Positions 50,772 to 59,852 of a DNA stretch of 64,000 bases are shown here, one piece after another; the stretch's first letter is position 1, and each line of letters begins with the position of its first letter. This DNA comes from Arenimonas metalli CF5-1. GTDB taxonomy: Bacteria > Pseudomonadota > Gammaproteobacteria > Xanthomonadales > Xanthomonadaceae. Below the pieces are notes generated by a model that saw nothing but the letters and a program-made list of their open reading frames with translations, did no database searches and was not told where the DNA came from. Location: positions 34,667 through 98,666 of the forward strand of contig NZ_AVCK01000015.1 of NCBI RefSeq assembly GCF_000747155.1, written 5' to 3'. Made by a program: the position numbers and the translations under genes.

Positions 50772-51320
50772 ATGGCGGGCATCCTCGAGCAAGACCAATT
50801 GCGCCGGAACGGCGTGCGGGCACTGGTGTGGGGCGGGGCCGCCGCGCTGCTCCTGCTGCCGCTGGTGGCGATGCAGTTCACCGACGAAGTGGACTGGAAC
50901 GGCGCCGACTTCATCGTGATGGGCGTGATGCTGCTGGCGGTATGCACGGCCTACGAGATCGCGGCCCGCATCGCCCGCAACAACGCCTACATGGTCGCCG
51001 CCGCCCTGGCCGCGGGCGCCTGCTTCCTCACCGTCTGGGTGAACCTGGCGGTGGGCATCATCGGCAACGAGAACAACCCCGCCAACGACCTGTTCTTCTT
51101 CGTCGTCGCGCTGGCGATGGTGGGCTCGCTGCTGGTGCTGTTCCGCCCCCGGCCGATGGCCTGGGTGATGGTGGCCACCGCCGCCGCCCAGCTCGGCGTC
51201 TTCGCCTACGCGTGGCTGGCGGATCTGGGTTTCGTGCCTGTGTTCACCGTGGTGATGTGCGGCCTCTGGCTGGCCTCCGCGAATCTCTTCCGCCGCGCGG
51301 CGGGGCAAGCCTGGTCCTGA
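50772..51320 (+). CDS. Polytopic membrane protein of unknown function
   Basis: A 182-aa protein with about five hydrophobic helices (residues 18-36, 48-66, 74-95, 105-123, 128-165). The loops carry QFTDEVDWNGADFIVMG and GIIGNENNPANDLFF, strings typical of a conserved but unnamed proteobacterial membrane-protein family. The start ATG at 50772 is preceded by GGGAGAGCG. An in-frame ATG at 50718, with a TATCCT box just upstream, is a possible longer start. It is divergent from the cytochrome-rhodanese gene. Confidence 0.75.
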   Translation: MAGILEQDQLRRNGVRALVWGGAAALLLLPLVAMQFTDEVDWNGADFIVMGVMLLAVCTAYEIAARIARNNAYMVAAALAAGACFLTVWVNLAVGIIGNENNPANDLFFFVVALAMVGSLLVLFRPRPMAWVMVATAAAQLGVFAYAWLADLGFVPVFTVVMCGLWLASANLFRRAAGQAWS

Positions 51321-51437
51321 GCCGAGTCCGGAAACCGGGGCCGCTCCCGCGTCCGGATCTGGCGGCGCGCGCCGTTCTCCATGACGGGCCCGAAGGCCCT
51401 GCCACCCCCACCCTTGCGCGCAATCCAAGTGAAAGCC

Positions 51438-52334
51438 ATGAAGAAGCTCGTCCTGGCGTCGATCCTCCTGTTCCTGGCCGCCGGCAGCAACCCGGTGGTG
51501 GCCTCCCTGCGGTTCACGCCTCCGCCCGGCGACACCTCGCTGCGGGACGTCGTCCACGACCTGGGCAGCAACGCGGAGGAACGGCAGCAGCTGCTGGACG
51601 CCATCACCGTGGCGAAGACCGAGCTGTTCGAGCGGCCCCATGCCGCGAAAGGGTGGAAGAACAACGTCGCCGGCGCGTACACCTTCTTCATCAGCAGCAC
51701 GAGCCATGTCTGGACTGGCCAGGCGCCAGATGCCGTGGCGCAGGACGGGCTGTTCTCCCGACTAAGCGAGGCGATGGCCGCGGATCTCGCGGGGGTTTCC
51801 GACCGGGACAAGGCCGTGCTTTACAACACGATGATTGCCAGCGCCAGCTTACCCTTGCTGCTTTACGTCGATGGCCAACAGTCCGGCAACCGGGAACAGA
51901 TGGAACAGGCCCGGACCCTGGCGGCGGAGTACAGCCGCGCGCTCCTGCAGTCCGAACCGCAGGCGCTGGTGGCGATGCTGTCGGGCGGCGCAGTTGACGC
52001 CCCGTCGGCCGCTGCGGCTGCGGCTCCGGCTCCGGCGCATTCCGCGCCCAAGGCCGCCGTTTCCGGCGGCCTCGATGGCCAGTGGGAGTGCATGGTGCTG
52101 TCGCCGCGGCTCGTGCCCGGGATGGGCGGCAACTCGACGATGATTTTCCAGCCGGTGCCGGGCGTCCGCTTCGAGATCGCCGGCAACCGCTACCGCACGA
52201 CCGGCGGCGGCGGAACGGTGTCGCGGTCTGGTGACACGCTGCGATTCTCCGGCACCGACATGAACGGCATGGTGGCCAGCGTCAATGGCGACAGCCTGAA
52301 ATTCGACGAAGACCAGACCTGCAGCCGGCCCTGA
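51438..52334 (+). CDS. Unrecognised exported 298-aa protein
   Basis: The product begins with a clear signal peptide (MKKLVLASILLFLAAGSNPVVA). The mature protein has a helical N-terminal half (VVHDLGSNAEERQQLLDAIT, AGAYTFFISSTSHVWTGQ), an Ala/Pro-rich linker (about residues 205-225), and a C-terminal beta domain (WECMVLSPRLV, MIFQPVPGVRFEIAGNRYRTT, DTLRFSGTDMNG) ending in a Cys (QTCSRP). Two Cys remain after cleavage, so a disulfide is possible. No family was recognised. It is divergent in position from yjdM/parC. Confidence 0.72.
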   Translation: MKKLVLASILLFLAAGSNPVVASLRFTPPPGDTSLRDVVHDLGSNAEERQQLLDAITVAKTELFERPHAAKGWKNNVAGAYTFFISSTSHVWTGQAPDAVAQDGLFSRLSEAMAADLAGVSDRDKAVLYNTMIASASLPLLLYVDGQQSGNREQMEQARTLAAEYSRALLQSEPQALVAMLSGGAVDAPSAAAAAAPAPAHSAPKAAVSGGLDGQWECMVLSPRLVPGMGGNSTMIFQPVPGVRFEIAGNRYRTTGGGGTVSRSGDTLRFSGTDMNGMVASVNGDSLKFDEDQTCSRP

Positions 52335-52445
52335 TTGGCACGACGATCCGGACATCCAGGCTCCCACGGAGGCTCGGCCTGGACGTGGTGCGGAGCGACC
52401 GTGCCGCCGACCCGGCTGCGCAGGACCGCCTGTTCCGCCGCGCGG

Positions 52446-52790
52446 CTAATCCTTCCTGACGAAGGCGGACTTGAGCTTCATCGGGCCGATGCCGTCGATC
52501 TTGCAGTCGATGTCGTGGTCGCCGTCGACCAGGCGGATGTTGCGGACCTTGGTGCCGATCTTCACCACCGAGGACGAGCCCTTGATCTTGAGGTCCTTGA
52601 TGACGGTGACGCTGTCGCCGTCGGCCAGCGCGTTGCCGTTGGCATCGCGCACGACCTTGGTTTCCTCGGCGGCTTCGGCGTCCTGCCCGGGCGTCCACTC
52701 GTGGCCGCACTCGGGGCACGCCAGCTGCGCGCCGTCTTCGTAGGCGTAGACGGACGCGCAGGCGGGGCAGGGCGGCAGCGCGCTGGTCAC
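52446..52790 (-). CDS. yjdM: YjdM/PhnA-like zinc ribbon protein
   Basis: A 114-aa protein with an N-terminal zinc ribbon ([22 protein letters not shown]) and the PhnA/YjdM C-terminal domain ([41 protein letters not shown]). Despite the historical PhnA name, most members are not phosphonoacetate hydrolases and have no known activity. The GTG start overlaps the parC stop (GTGA), so it is translated from the parC transcript. Confidence 0.94.
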   Translation of the reverse strand: MTSALPPCPACASVYAYEDGAQLACPECGHEWTPGQDAEAAEETKVVRDANGNALADGDSVTVIKDLKIKGSSSVVKIGTKVRNIRLVDGDHDIDCKIDGIGPMKLKSAFVRKD

Positions 52791-55039
52791 GCGCTGGCCT
52801 CGACCCGGTCGACCTTGGTGAAGCCGCGCGGCAGCAGGTTGCCGCGGCTGGCGCGGGCGCCTTCGTAGGCCTGCAGGTCGCGCCAGCCGAGCACCAGCTT
52901 CTGGCGGCCGGAGTAGATGGTCAGCTCGCCGCCCTGCTTCACGCTGGCGACGGCGATGACCTTCTCCTCGCCCGACTTGAGCTTGGCCGGCGGGATCTGC
53001 ACGAGCTTGTTGCCCTTGCCCTTGTCGAGCTCCGGCAGTTCGCTGATCGGGAAGGCCAGCAGGTGGCCGGCGCTGGTGATGCTGACGATCCAGTCGGTCT
53101 TCGCGTCGGCCACCGGCACCGGCGGCAGGATGTCGGCGGCGTCGTCGGCGTTGATCAGGGCCTTGCCGGCCTTGTTGCGGCCGGTGAAGTTCTCGAATCT
53201 GGTGACGAAGCCGTAGCCCCAGCTCGAGGCGACGACGTAGCGCGCCTCGTTGTCGGCGGCCGCGAGGCCGACGAAGCTGGCGCCCGCGGGCGGCGCGAAG
53301 CGGCCGCTGAGCGGCTCGCCGTTGCCGCGCGCGCTGGGCAGGGTGTGCGCCAGCGTCGAATAGCTGCGGCCGGTGGAATCGAGGAAGGCCACCTGCTGCG
53401 TGCTGCGCCCGCGCACCGCCTGCAGCAGGCCGTCGCCGTCGCGGTAGCTGAGCGCGGCGGCCTCGACGTCGTGGCCCTTGGCGCTGCGGATCCAACCCTT
53501 CTTCGACAGCACCACGGTCACCGGCTCGCTCGGCACCAGCTCGGTTTCGCTGATGGCCTGCGCGGCCTCGCGCTGCACCAGCGGCGAGCGACGCGCATCG
53601 CCGAACTTCTTCGCATCCGCCAGCAGCTCGTCCTTGACCTGCTTCTTGAGCCTGGCCTTGGACTCGAGGATGCCCTTGATCTTCTCGGCTTCCTTCGCCA
53701 GCTCGTCCTGCTCGCCGCGGATCTTCATTTCCTCGAGGCGGGCCAGCTGCTTGAGCTTGGTCTCGAGGATGTATTCGGCCTGGTCGTCGCTGAGGCCGAA
53801 GCGCGCCATCAGCACGGGCTTGGGCTCGTCCTCGGTGCGGATGATGCGGATGACTTCGTCGAGGTTGAGGAAGGCGACCAGCAGGCCTTCGAGCAGGTGC
53901 AGGCGGCGCTCGACGCGCTCGAGGCGGTGGCGCAGGCGGCGCGCCACGGTGTCGGTGCGGAACTGCAGCCACTCCGACAGGAAGGCCTTGAGGTTCTTGA
54001 CCTGCGGCCGGCCGTCGAGGCCGATGATGTTGAAGTTGACCCGGAAGCTCTTCTCCAGGTCGGTGGTGGCGAACAGGTGGCCCATCAGCGCGTCGAAGTC
54101 GACGCGGTTGCTGCGCGGCACCAGCACCAGGCGCACCGGGTTCTCGTGGTCGGATTCGTCGCGCAGGTCCTCGAGCCAGGGCAGCTTCTTGGCGCGCATC
54201 TGCAGCGCCACCTGCTCCATGATCTTCGAGGGCGAGACCTGGTAAGGCAGGTGGGTGATGACGATGTTGGCGTTCTCGCGCGTCCAGGTGGCGCGGGCGC
54301 GGACGCTGCCGTTGCCGGTCTCGTACATCTGCACGAGGTCGGCGGCGGGGGTGATGATCTCGGCGGCGGTCGGGTAGTCCGGGCCGCGCACGTGCTCGCA
54401 AAGCTCGCGCACGTTGGCGTCGGGGTCGTCGAGCAGGCGGATGGCCGCGCTCACCACTTCGTTGAGGTTGTGCGGCGGGATGTCGGTGGCCATGCCGACC
54501 GCGATGCCGGTGGTGCCGTTGAGCAGCAGGTGCGGCAGGCGCGCCGGCAGCCAGCTCGGCTCCTGCAGGGTGCCGTCGAAGTTGGGCACCCAGTCGGCCG
54601 TGCCCTGCGCGAGCTCGCCCAGCAGCACTTCGGCGATCGGGGTGAGCTTGGATTCGGTGTAGCGCATCGCCGCGAACGACTTCGGGTCGTCGGTGGAGCC
54701 GAAGTTGCCCTGGCCCTCGATCAGCGGGTAGCGGTAAGAGAACGGCTGCGCCATCAGCACCAGCGCCTCGTAGCAGGCGCTGTCGCCGTGCGGGTGGAAC
54801 TTGCCGATCACGTCGCCGACGGTGCGCGCGCTCTTCTTGGGCTTGGCGGTGGCGCCCAGGCCCAGCTCGCTCATCGCGTAGATGATGCGGCGCTGCACCG
54901 GCTTCAGGCCGTCGCCCAGGAAGGGCAGGGCGCGGTCGAGCACCACGTACATCGAATAGTCGAGGTAGGCGCGCTCGGCGTACTCGCGCAGCGGGATCTG
55001 TTCGAAGCCGTGGAAGGTGGGGCGGGCAGGCTCGGTCAT
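52787..55039 (-). CDS. parC: DNA topoisomerase IV subunit A
   Basis: A 750-aa type IIA topoisomerase subunit that decatenates daughter chromosomes with ParE. The quinolone-determining region [16 protein letters not shown] keeps the usual Ser and Glu (wild type for fluoroquinolone targets), and the catalytic Tyr is in [13 protein letters not shown]. The C-terminal beta-pinwheel is shorter and divergent, as expected for ParC rather than GyrA. parE is not in the window. Confidence 0.97.
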   Translation of the reverse strand: MTEPARPTFHGFEQIPLREYAERAYLDYSMYVVLDRALPFLGDGLKPVQRRIIYAMSELGLGATAKPKKSARTVGDVIGKFHPHGDSACYEALVLMAQPFSYRYPLIEGQGNFGSTDDPKSFAAMRYTESKLTPIAEVLLGELAQGTADWVPNFDGTLQEPSWLPARLPHLLLNGTTGIAVGMATDIPPHNLNEVVSAAIRLLDDPDANVRELCEHVRGPDYPTAAEIITPAADLVQMYETGNGSVRARATWTRENANIVITHLPYQVSPSKIMEQVALQMRAKKLPWLEDLRDESDHENPVRLVLVPRSNRVDFDALMGHLFATTDLEKSFRVNFNIIGLDGRPQVKNLKAFLSEWLQFRTDTVARRLRHRLERVERRLHLLEGLLVAFLNLDEVIRIIRTEDEPKPVLMARFGLSDDQAEYILETKLKQLARLEEMKIRGEQDELAKEAEKIKGILESKARLKKQVKDELLADAKKFGDARRSPLVQREAAQAISETELVPSEPVTVVLSKKGWIRSAKGHDVEAAALSYRDGDGLLQAVRGRSTQQVAFLDSTGRSYSTLAHTLPSARGNGEPLSGRFAPPAGASFVGLAAADNEARYVVASSWGYGFVTRFENFTGRNKAGKALINADDAADILPPVPVADAKTDWIVSITSAGHLLAFPISELPELDKGKGNKLVQIPPAKLKSGEEKVIAVASVKQGGELTIYSGRQKLVLGWRDLQAYEGARASRGNLLPRGFTKVDRVEASA

Positions 55040-55128
55040 GCGGGGGTCAGGCTCAAGGCGGTAACGATGGCGTCATTCTACCGGCCCGAAGGCCGGAGGA
55101 TGCCCCCGTCGATCCAAGGAGCAAGCCT

Positions 55129-55272
55129 ATGAGCTGGTTGGGAATATTCCTCGTGGTGCTGGGCCTGGTGCTGGCCTGGAAGATCACCGCCTTCGTGCTG
55201 CGGCTGGCCTTCGTGGGCATCATCGTGGTCGGCCTGTACCTGGCCCTCGGCCCCATGCTCGGCGCCGGCTAG
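55129..55272 (+). CDS. 47-aa membrane protein
   Basis: A short frame starting ATG with a strong AAGGAG (55115-55120) about 8 nt upstream. The product MSWLGIFLVVLGLVLAWKITA continues into a second hydrophobic stretch (about residues 22-45), giving one long or two short membrane helices with a central Lys. No family is recognised. The excellent ribosome binding site and lack of overlap with other genes support it as real. Confidence 0.72.
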   Translation: MSWLGIFLVVLGLVLAWKITAFVLRLAFVGIIVVGLYLALGPMLGAG

Positions 55273-55311
55273 CCGGGCGCGGGGCCAGGAACGGGGCCAG
55301 GTTCACGTCCC

Positions 55312-57162
55312 TCAGGGTTTCGGGAGTTCTGGCGTCGTTGCCGCGGGGAAGTAAACCTGACGCTGTTCCTGGCTCCGGTCTTCCTGCTGCTGGAGGCGCC
55401 ACATGCTCGCGTAGCGGCCGTTGGCGGCGAGCAGGGCGGGGTGGCTGCCGCGCTCGACCACGCGGCCCTGGTCGAGCACCAGGATCTCGTCGGCGTCCAT
55501 CACGGTGGACAGGCGGTGGGCGATCACCAGGGTGGTGCGGCCGACGGCGATCCGGTCGAGCTCGTCCTGGATCGCCTGCTCGCTGGCGGAATCCAGCGCC
55601 GAGGTCGCCTCGTCGAAGATCAGGATGGCCGGGTTCTTCAGTAGCGCGCGGGCGATGGCCACGCGCTGCTTCTCGCCGCCGCTGAGCTTGAGGCCGCGCT
55701 CGCCGACCTCGCTGTCGTAGCCGTCGGGCAGGGTGAGGATGAAGTCGTGGATGTGGGCCGAGCGCGCCGCGGCCTCGACCTCCGCGTCGCTGGCGTCGGG
55801 CCGGCCGTAGCGGATGTTGTAGCGGATGCTGTCGTTGAACAGCACCGTGTCCTGGGGGACGATGCCGATGGCGGCGCGCACGCTGTCCTGGCGCAGTTCG
55901 CGCAGGTCCTCGCCGTCGATGCGGATGGCGCCCGACTGGATCTCGTAGAAGCGGTACAGCAGGCGCGAGAGCGTGGATTTGCCGCTGCCCGAATGCCCCA
56001 CCACCGCCAGCGTGCCGCCCGGCGGGATGGCGAAGCTGACGCCGTGCAGGATCTCGCGGCGGCCGTCGTAGCCGAAGCGCACGTCCTCGAACTCCACGCG
56101 CGGCTGGTGCGTCACCAGCGCGCGGGCGTCGGGGCGGTCGCGCACTTCCTGCGCCTCGTCCAGCAGCCCGAACAGGCGCTCGATATTGGTGATCGCCTGC
56201 TTCACTTCGCGATACACCATGCCCAGGAAGTTCAGCGGCGCCGACAGCTGCAGCAGGTAGGCATTCACCAGCACCAGGTCGCCGATCGTCATCGTGCCCG
56301 CCGCCACGCCCGCCGCCGCCCGCCACATCAGCGCGGTGATGCCGATCGCGACGATGGCGCTCTGGCCCAGGTTCAGCACCGCCAGCGACTTGAGGCTTTT
56401 CACCGAGGCCTCTTCCATCTGCACCAGGTGCTCGTCGTAGCGGCGCGCCTCGTGCTCCTCGTTGTTGAAGTACTTCACCGTCTCGTAGTTGAGCAGCGAG
56501 TCCACCGCGCGGGCGCTGGCGCGGGTGTCGGCCTCGACCGCGGCGCGGTAGAAGCGCGTGCGCCACTCGGTGACGCGGAAGGTCCAGGCCACGTACACGG
56601 CGATGGTGCCCAGCGTGATCGCGGCGAAGCCCCAGTCGTAGGCCCAGACCAGCACCGCGGTCACCAGCGTGATCTCGAGCAGGGTCGGCAGGATGGTGTA
56701 GATGGTCCAGTCGAGCAGGTCGGAGATGGCGGTGCCGCCGCGCTCGACGTCGCGCGCCACGCCGCCGGTGCGGCGGTTGAGGTGGAAGCGCAGGCTCAGC
56801 GCGTGCAGGTGGCGGAACACGCGCAGCATCACGGTGCGCGAACTGCGCGCCATCACCCGGGCGAAGACGATGCCGCGCAATTCGGTGAACAGCGTCACCG
56901 ACAGCCGCGCGCCGCCGTAGGCCAGCAGCAGGCCGACGGGCAGCATGAGCAGGGAGGGTTCGACGTCCAGCCCGTCCACCAGCGCCTTGAGCACCAGCGG
57001 CACGCCGAGGTTGGCCAGCTTGGCGGCGACCAGGCAGGCCATCGCCAGCAGGATCCGGCCCAGGTAGGGCTTCAGGAACGGGCCCAGTTCGCGCAGCACC
57101 GCGGCAAGGCTGCGTTCGGCGACGGGCGGGGCTTCGGGCGTGGCGTTCGGGGCGTCGGTCAT
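55312..57162 (-). CDS. Atm1-type ABC exporter, half-transporter
   Basis: A 616-aa fused membrane/ATPase protein. Six membrane helices (about residues 30-330) carry HLNRRTGGVARDVERGGTAISDLL and YFNNEEHEARRYDEHL, both typical of the bacterial Atm1/HMT group. The ATPase has Walker A VVGHSGSGKST, signature LSGGEKQRVAIARALL and Walker B AILIFDEATSALD. YNIRYGRPDASDAEVEAAARSAHIHDFI is diagnostic of this group. Members export glutathione conjugates or heavy-metal complexes. A TTG 36 bp upstream could add 12 residues. Confidence 0.93.
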   Translation of the reverse strand: MTDAPNATPEAPPVAERSLAAVLRELGPFLKPYLGRILLAMACLVAAKLANLGVPLVLKALVDGLDVEPSLLMLPVGLLLAYGGARLSVTLFTELRGIVFARVMARSSRTVMLRVFRHLHALSLRFHLNRRTGGVARDVERGGTAISDLLDWTIYTILPTLLEITLVTAVLVWAYDWGFAAITLGTIAVYVAWTFRVTEWRTRFYRAAVEADTRASARAVDSLLNYETVKYFNNEEHEARRYDEHLVQMEEASVKSLKSLAVLNLGQSAIVAIGITALMWRAAAGVAAGTMTIGDLVLVNAYLLQLSAPLNFLGMVYREVKQAITNIERLFGLLDEAQEVRDRPDARALVTHQPRVEFEDVRFGYDGRREILHGVSFAIPPGGTLAVVGHSGSGKSTLSRLLYRFYEIQSGAIRIDGEDLRELRQDSVRAAIGIVPQDTVLFNDSIRYNIRYGRPDASDAEVEAAARSAHIHDFILTLPDGYDSEVGERGLKLSGGEKQRVAIARALLKNPAILIFDEATSALDSASEQAIQDELDRIAVGRTTLVIAHRLSTVMDADEILVLDQGRVVERGSHPALLAANGRYASMWRLQQQEDRSQEQRQVYFPAATTPELPKP

Positions 57163-57251
57163 GGCCGCTCGGATGGGGGTCGGGGCGCCCGGGTTCAAGC
57201 GGCGGGGTGGTCGCGATTGTATGCTGGCACGGTTTTCCGGCCTGGTCTGCG

Positions 57252-58478
57252 ATGATCCCCCACCTCTCCATCTCGCGCGCGCGGCTCGCTTTCATCCTGG
57301 GCGGCCTGGCGATGTTCGGCCCGTTCTCGATCGACACCGTCTTCCCGGCCTTCCTGGTGATGGCCGACGACCTGGGCGTGGGCAAGGTCGCGATGCAGCA
57401 GACCATCAGCGTGTACCTGATCGGCTACGCGGCGATGTCGCTGTTCCATGGCCCGATCTCGGATGCGATCGGGCGCAAGAAGGTCCTGCTGGCGGGCATC
57501 GTCGTCTTCACGCTGGCCTCGGTCGGCGCGGCGCTGGCCAACGACATGCCGACGATGCTGGTGTACCGCGCGCTGCAGGGCCTGTCGGCCGGCGTCGGCC
57601 TGATCGTGGGGCGCGCGGTGGTGCGCGACTGCCTGCAGGGCGACGATGCGCAGCGGCTGATGAGCCAGATCTCGATGATCTTCGGCATCGCGCCGGCGAT
57701 CGCGCCGGTGATCGGCGGCTGGATCCTGGGGTTCTCGAACTGGCACGGCATCTTCTGGTTCCTGGCCGGCTTCGGCGTGCTGCTGTTGCTGCTGACCGCG
57801 TGGGGGCTGCCGGAGAGCCATCCGCCGGAGCAGCGGGTGCCGCTGCACCCGCTGACGCTGGCGCGCGACTACGGCGGCATGCTCTCGAACCGCAGCTTCC
57901 GGCTGCTGACGCTGGCGGGCACGGCCAACTTCGGCGCGCTGTTCCTTTACATCGCCTCGGCACCGGCGTTCGTGATGGACCTGCTGGGCCTGGGCGAGCA
58001 GGACTTCGTGTGGTTCTTCGCGCCCACCATCGGCGGCATGATGCTCGGCGCCTTCGCCAGCGGCCGCGCGGCCGGGCGGATGAGCGGGCGGCGGCTGGTG
58101 GAGTGGGGTTTCCTGTGCTGCGGCGTCGCGGCGGCCTACAACATCGGCTACAACGCGCTCACCGATTCGCCGACGCTGCCCTGGGCGGTGCTGCCGACGG
58201 CGCTGGGTGCGTTCGGCATCGCGCTGGTGTTCCCGATCGTCACGCTGTCGATCCTGGACATGTACCCGCGCCAGCGCGGCAGCGCCTCCTCCATGCAGGC
58301 CTTCGTGGGCCTGCTCTCGAACGCGGCGATCGCGGGCCTGCTGTCCCCGCTGGTCAGCCACAGCGGCCTGGCCCTGGCCCTCACCGCCGCCGCCTTCACT
58401 GCCGTCGCCTACGCCCTCTGGCGCTGGTACCTCGCCCACGGCGCCCGCTTGGATTCGACTGGTCGAGCAGGAGGCTAG
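57252..58478 (+). CDS. Bcr/CflA family drug-resistance MFS transporter
   Basis: A 408-aa major facilitator with twelve predicted helices, from LAFILGGLAMFGPFSIDTVFPAFLVMA to VAYALWRWYLAHG. The loop 2-3 motif GPISDAIGRKKVLLAG and the MFS antiporter motif region GLSAGVGLIVGRAVVRDC are present, and the overall size fits Bcr/CflA proton-driven drug efflux. The ATG giving MIPHLSISRARLAF was chosen; an upstream start would add 15 residues inside the promoter-proximal gap. The substrate is unknown. Confidence 0.94.
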   Translation: MIPHLSISRARLAFILGGLAMFGPFSIDTVFPAFLVMADDLGVGKVAMQQTISVYLIGYAAMSLFHGPISDAIGRKKVLLAGIVVFTLASVGAALANDMPTMLVYRALQGLSAGVGLIVGRAVVRDCLQGDDAQRLMSQISMIFGIAPAIAPVIGGWILGFSNWHGIFWFLAGFGVLLLLLTAWGLPESHPPEQRVPLHPLTLARDYGGMLSNRSFRLLTLAGTANFGALFLYIASAPAFVMDLLGLGEQDFVWFFAPTIGGMMLGAFASGRAAGRMSGRRLVEWGFLCCGVAAAYNIGYNALTDSPTLPWAVLPTALGAFGIALVFPIVTLSILDMYPRQRGSASSMQAFVGLLSNAAIAGLLSPLVSHSGLALALTAAAFTAVAYALWRWYLAHGARLDSTGRAGG

Positions 58479-58482
58479 GAAG

Positions 58483-58646
58483 AGCGATTTTTGCCACGGA
58501 TGAACACAGATGAACACTGATAAAGGCAGAAAGAATTGGACTGCAGCGAGCGTTGACCGTTACAGCCGCCTGACGCCCAATCTTTCCTCGTCGTTCGTCT
58601 TTGCTCTATCCGTGTTTATCTGTGTTCATCTGTGGCTAAAAATGCT
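58483..58646. repeat. CACGGATGAACACAGAT-type long inverted repeat, copy 3 (family A)
   Basis: Two about 50-nt arms, 58483-58532 and 58597-58646, are imperfect reverse complements. Units are CACGGATGAACACAGATGAAC on the left and GTGTTTATCTGTGTTCATC on the right, the AT-richer version of the units at 7916 and 31364. It lies between the convergent Bcr/CflA and Rieske genes. Confidence 0.85.
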
Positions 58647-58654
58647 CTAACCCA

Positions 58655-59719
58655 TCACTCCCCGCGGTAGGCGGCGCGGAGGAGTTCGTGGAAGTGGTGG
58701 ACGGCGTTTTCGCGCAGGGGGTTCAGGCGGCCGGGGACGTAGGAGCCGGAGGCGAGGCCGCGCTGGACGTGTTCGCAGATCTCGATGTCCTCGTCCTGCA
58801 CCTGGTGCGCGAAGTCGTGGTCGGCCTGGTGCCGCGCCGCGGCGTCGTCGCCCGGTGAGTAGTAGTAGTCGAACTCGACGATGCAGCGGTCGGCGCCCAG
58901 CGGCAGCACGCGGTTGGTCTGCAGCCGGCCCGGCAGCAGGTTGAGCATCGTGTTCGGGTAGATGAAGTAGTAGACCGCGTCGCCGTCGCCGTACAGGCCG
59001 GCGTCGCTGGCCAGCGGGCTGTACTGGTAGGAGAACCACTCGCCGCACTCGGTGACGTACTGCCGGTAGTCGAGCAGGCTGTTCAGGCCCGGATGGATGT
59101 GCGGGACGTGGTAGCCCTCGAGGTAGTTGTCGCAGTAGATCTTCCAGTTGCAGGCCACTTCGTAGCGGAAGCGCTTGTGGAAGACGTAGTCCTTCGGCGA
59201 CAGCGCGCGCAGCGGGCCGTCGAGCCCGCGGCTGAAGTCCTCGAACGGGACCGCGCCGTCGCCCGCCACGAACACCAGGCCCTGCCAAGTGTCGAGGCGC
59301 AGCTCGGGCAGTCGCACGTCGGAGACGTTGAAGTCCTCGGTGGCCTGCATCTCCGGCGCGCTGCGCAGCACGCCTTCGAGCGTGTAGGTCCAGCCGTGGT
59401 ACTTGCAGCGCAGCACCTTGGCGCCCTTGCCGTCGCAGGTGGCCAGCGGCCCGGCGCGGTGCCGGCAAACGTTGTGGAAGGCGCGCAGGCGGCCTTCGGT
59501 GTCGCGGATCACCACCACCGGAATGCCGCCGACGTCGGTGACCAGATGGTCGCCGGCGTTGGCGAGCGCGGTTTCATGCCCGACCAGCTGCCAGCTGCGG
59601 GCGAACACCGCCTCGCGGTCGCGCTGCACCATGCCGTCGCCGGTGTAGAACGCCGCGTCGAGCGACAGCGCGTGCGAAAGGGGCTGCGGGGCGAGGGTGG
59701 CGAGGAGCTTCGGGTTCAT
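58655..59719 (-). CDS. Rieske non-haem iron oxygenase, alpha-subunit type
   Basis: A 354-aa ring-hydroxylating-type oxygenase. The Rieske cluster ligands are in CRHRAGPLATCDG (CxH) and LRCKYHGW (CxxH), about residues 84-110. The mononuclear iron ligands are in CDNYLEGYHVPHIHPG (two His), with a C-terminal Asp/Glu expected in the IEICEHVQRGL region. The sequence resembles choline monooxygenase or glycine-betaine/carnitine demethylating oxygenases more than aromatic-ring dioxygenases. No reductase or ferredoxin gene is nearby, so it depends on a partner elsewhere. The substrate is undetermined. Confidence 0.9.
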   Translation of the reverse strand: MNPKLLATLAPQPLSHALSLDAAFYTGDGMVQRDREAVFARSWQLVGHETALANAGDHLVTDVGGIPVVVIRDTEGRLRAFHNVCRHRAGPLATCDGKGAKVLRCKYHGWTYTLEGVLRSAPEMQATEDFNVSDVRLPELRLDTWQGLVFVAGDGAVPFEDFSRGLDGPLRALSPKDYVFHKRFRYEVACNWKIYCDNYLEGYHVPHIHPGLNSLLDYRQYVTECGEWFSYQYSPLASDAGLYGDGDAVYYFIYPNTMLNLLPGRLQTNRVLPLGADRCIVEFDYYYSPGDDAAARHQADHDFAHQVQDEDIEICEHVQRGLASGSYVPGRLNPLRENAVHHFHELLRAAYRGE

Positions 59720-59741
59720 GGTTCGCAGTATGCCAAATGGA

Positions 59742-59808
59742 CTGTAGGAGGGCCTTCAGGCCCGAAGCTCCTCGTCGAAAAGCTTCGGGCCTGAAGGCCC
59801 TCCTACAG
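59742..59808. repeat. REP-like hairpin with perfect 28-bp arms (family B, complete)
   Basis: Arms 59742-59769 and 59781-59808 are perfect reverse complements around an 11-nt loop. Each arm contains the shorter hairpin GGGCCTTCAGGCCC. The core differs from the copies at 31325 and 61891 by compensating changes (GGGCCTTCAGGCCC against GGGACTTCAGTCCC). It lies between the Rieske oxygenase and the M2 peptidase, and could also stop or stabilise transcripts. Confidence 0.9.
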
Positions 59809-59852
59809 GGAGCGCTGTCGCCGGGCCGGAGCCCGGCGACGTTTTCAGCCGA

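Noticed and set aside
49467..51707. Upstream extension of the LRR gene to a 1063-codon frame
   Set aside because: The first 750 codons are a shadow of the cytochrome-rhodanese and membrane-protein genes; the MDIKDILAG start matches the domain boundary.
44389..52334. A phage-defence island around the TIR-TPR gene
   Set aside because: Neighbours are small envelope proteins, DUF1456, MAPEG, LRR and cytochrome genes; no nuclease, restriction, toxin-antitoxin or other defence gene is present, so only the single TIR-TPR pair is worth following.
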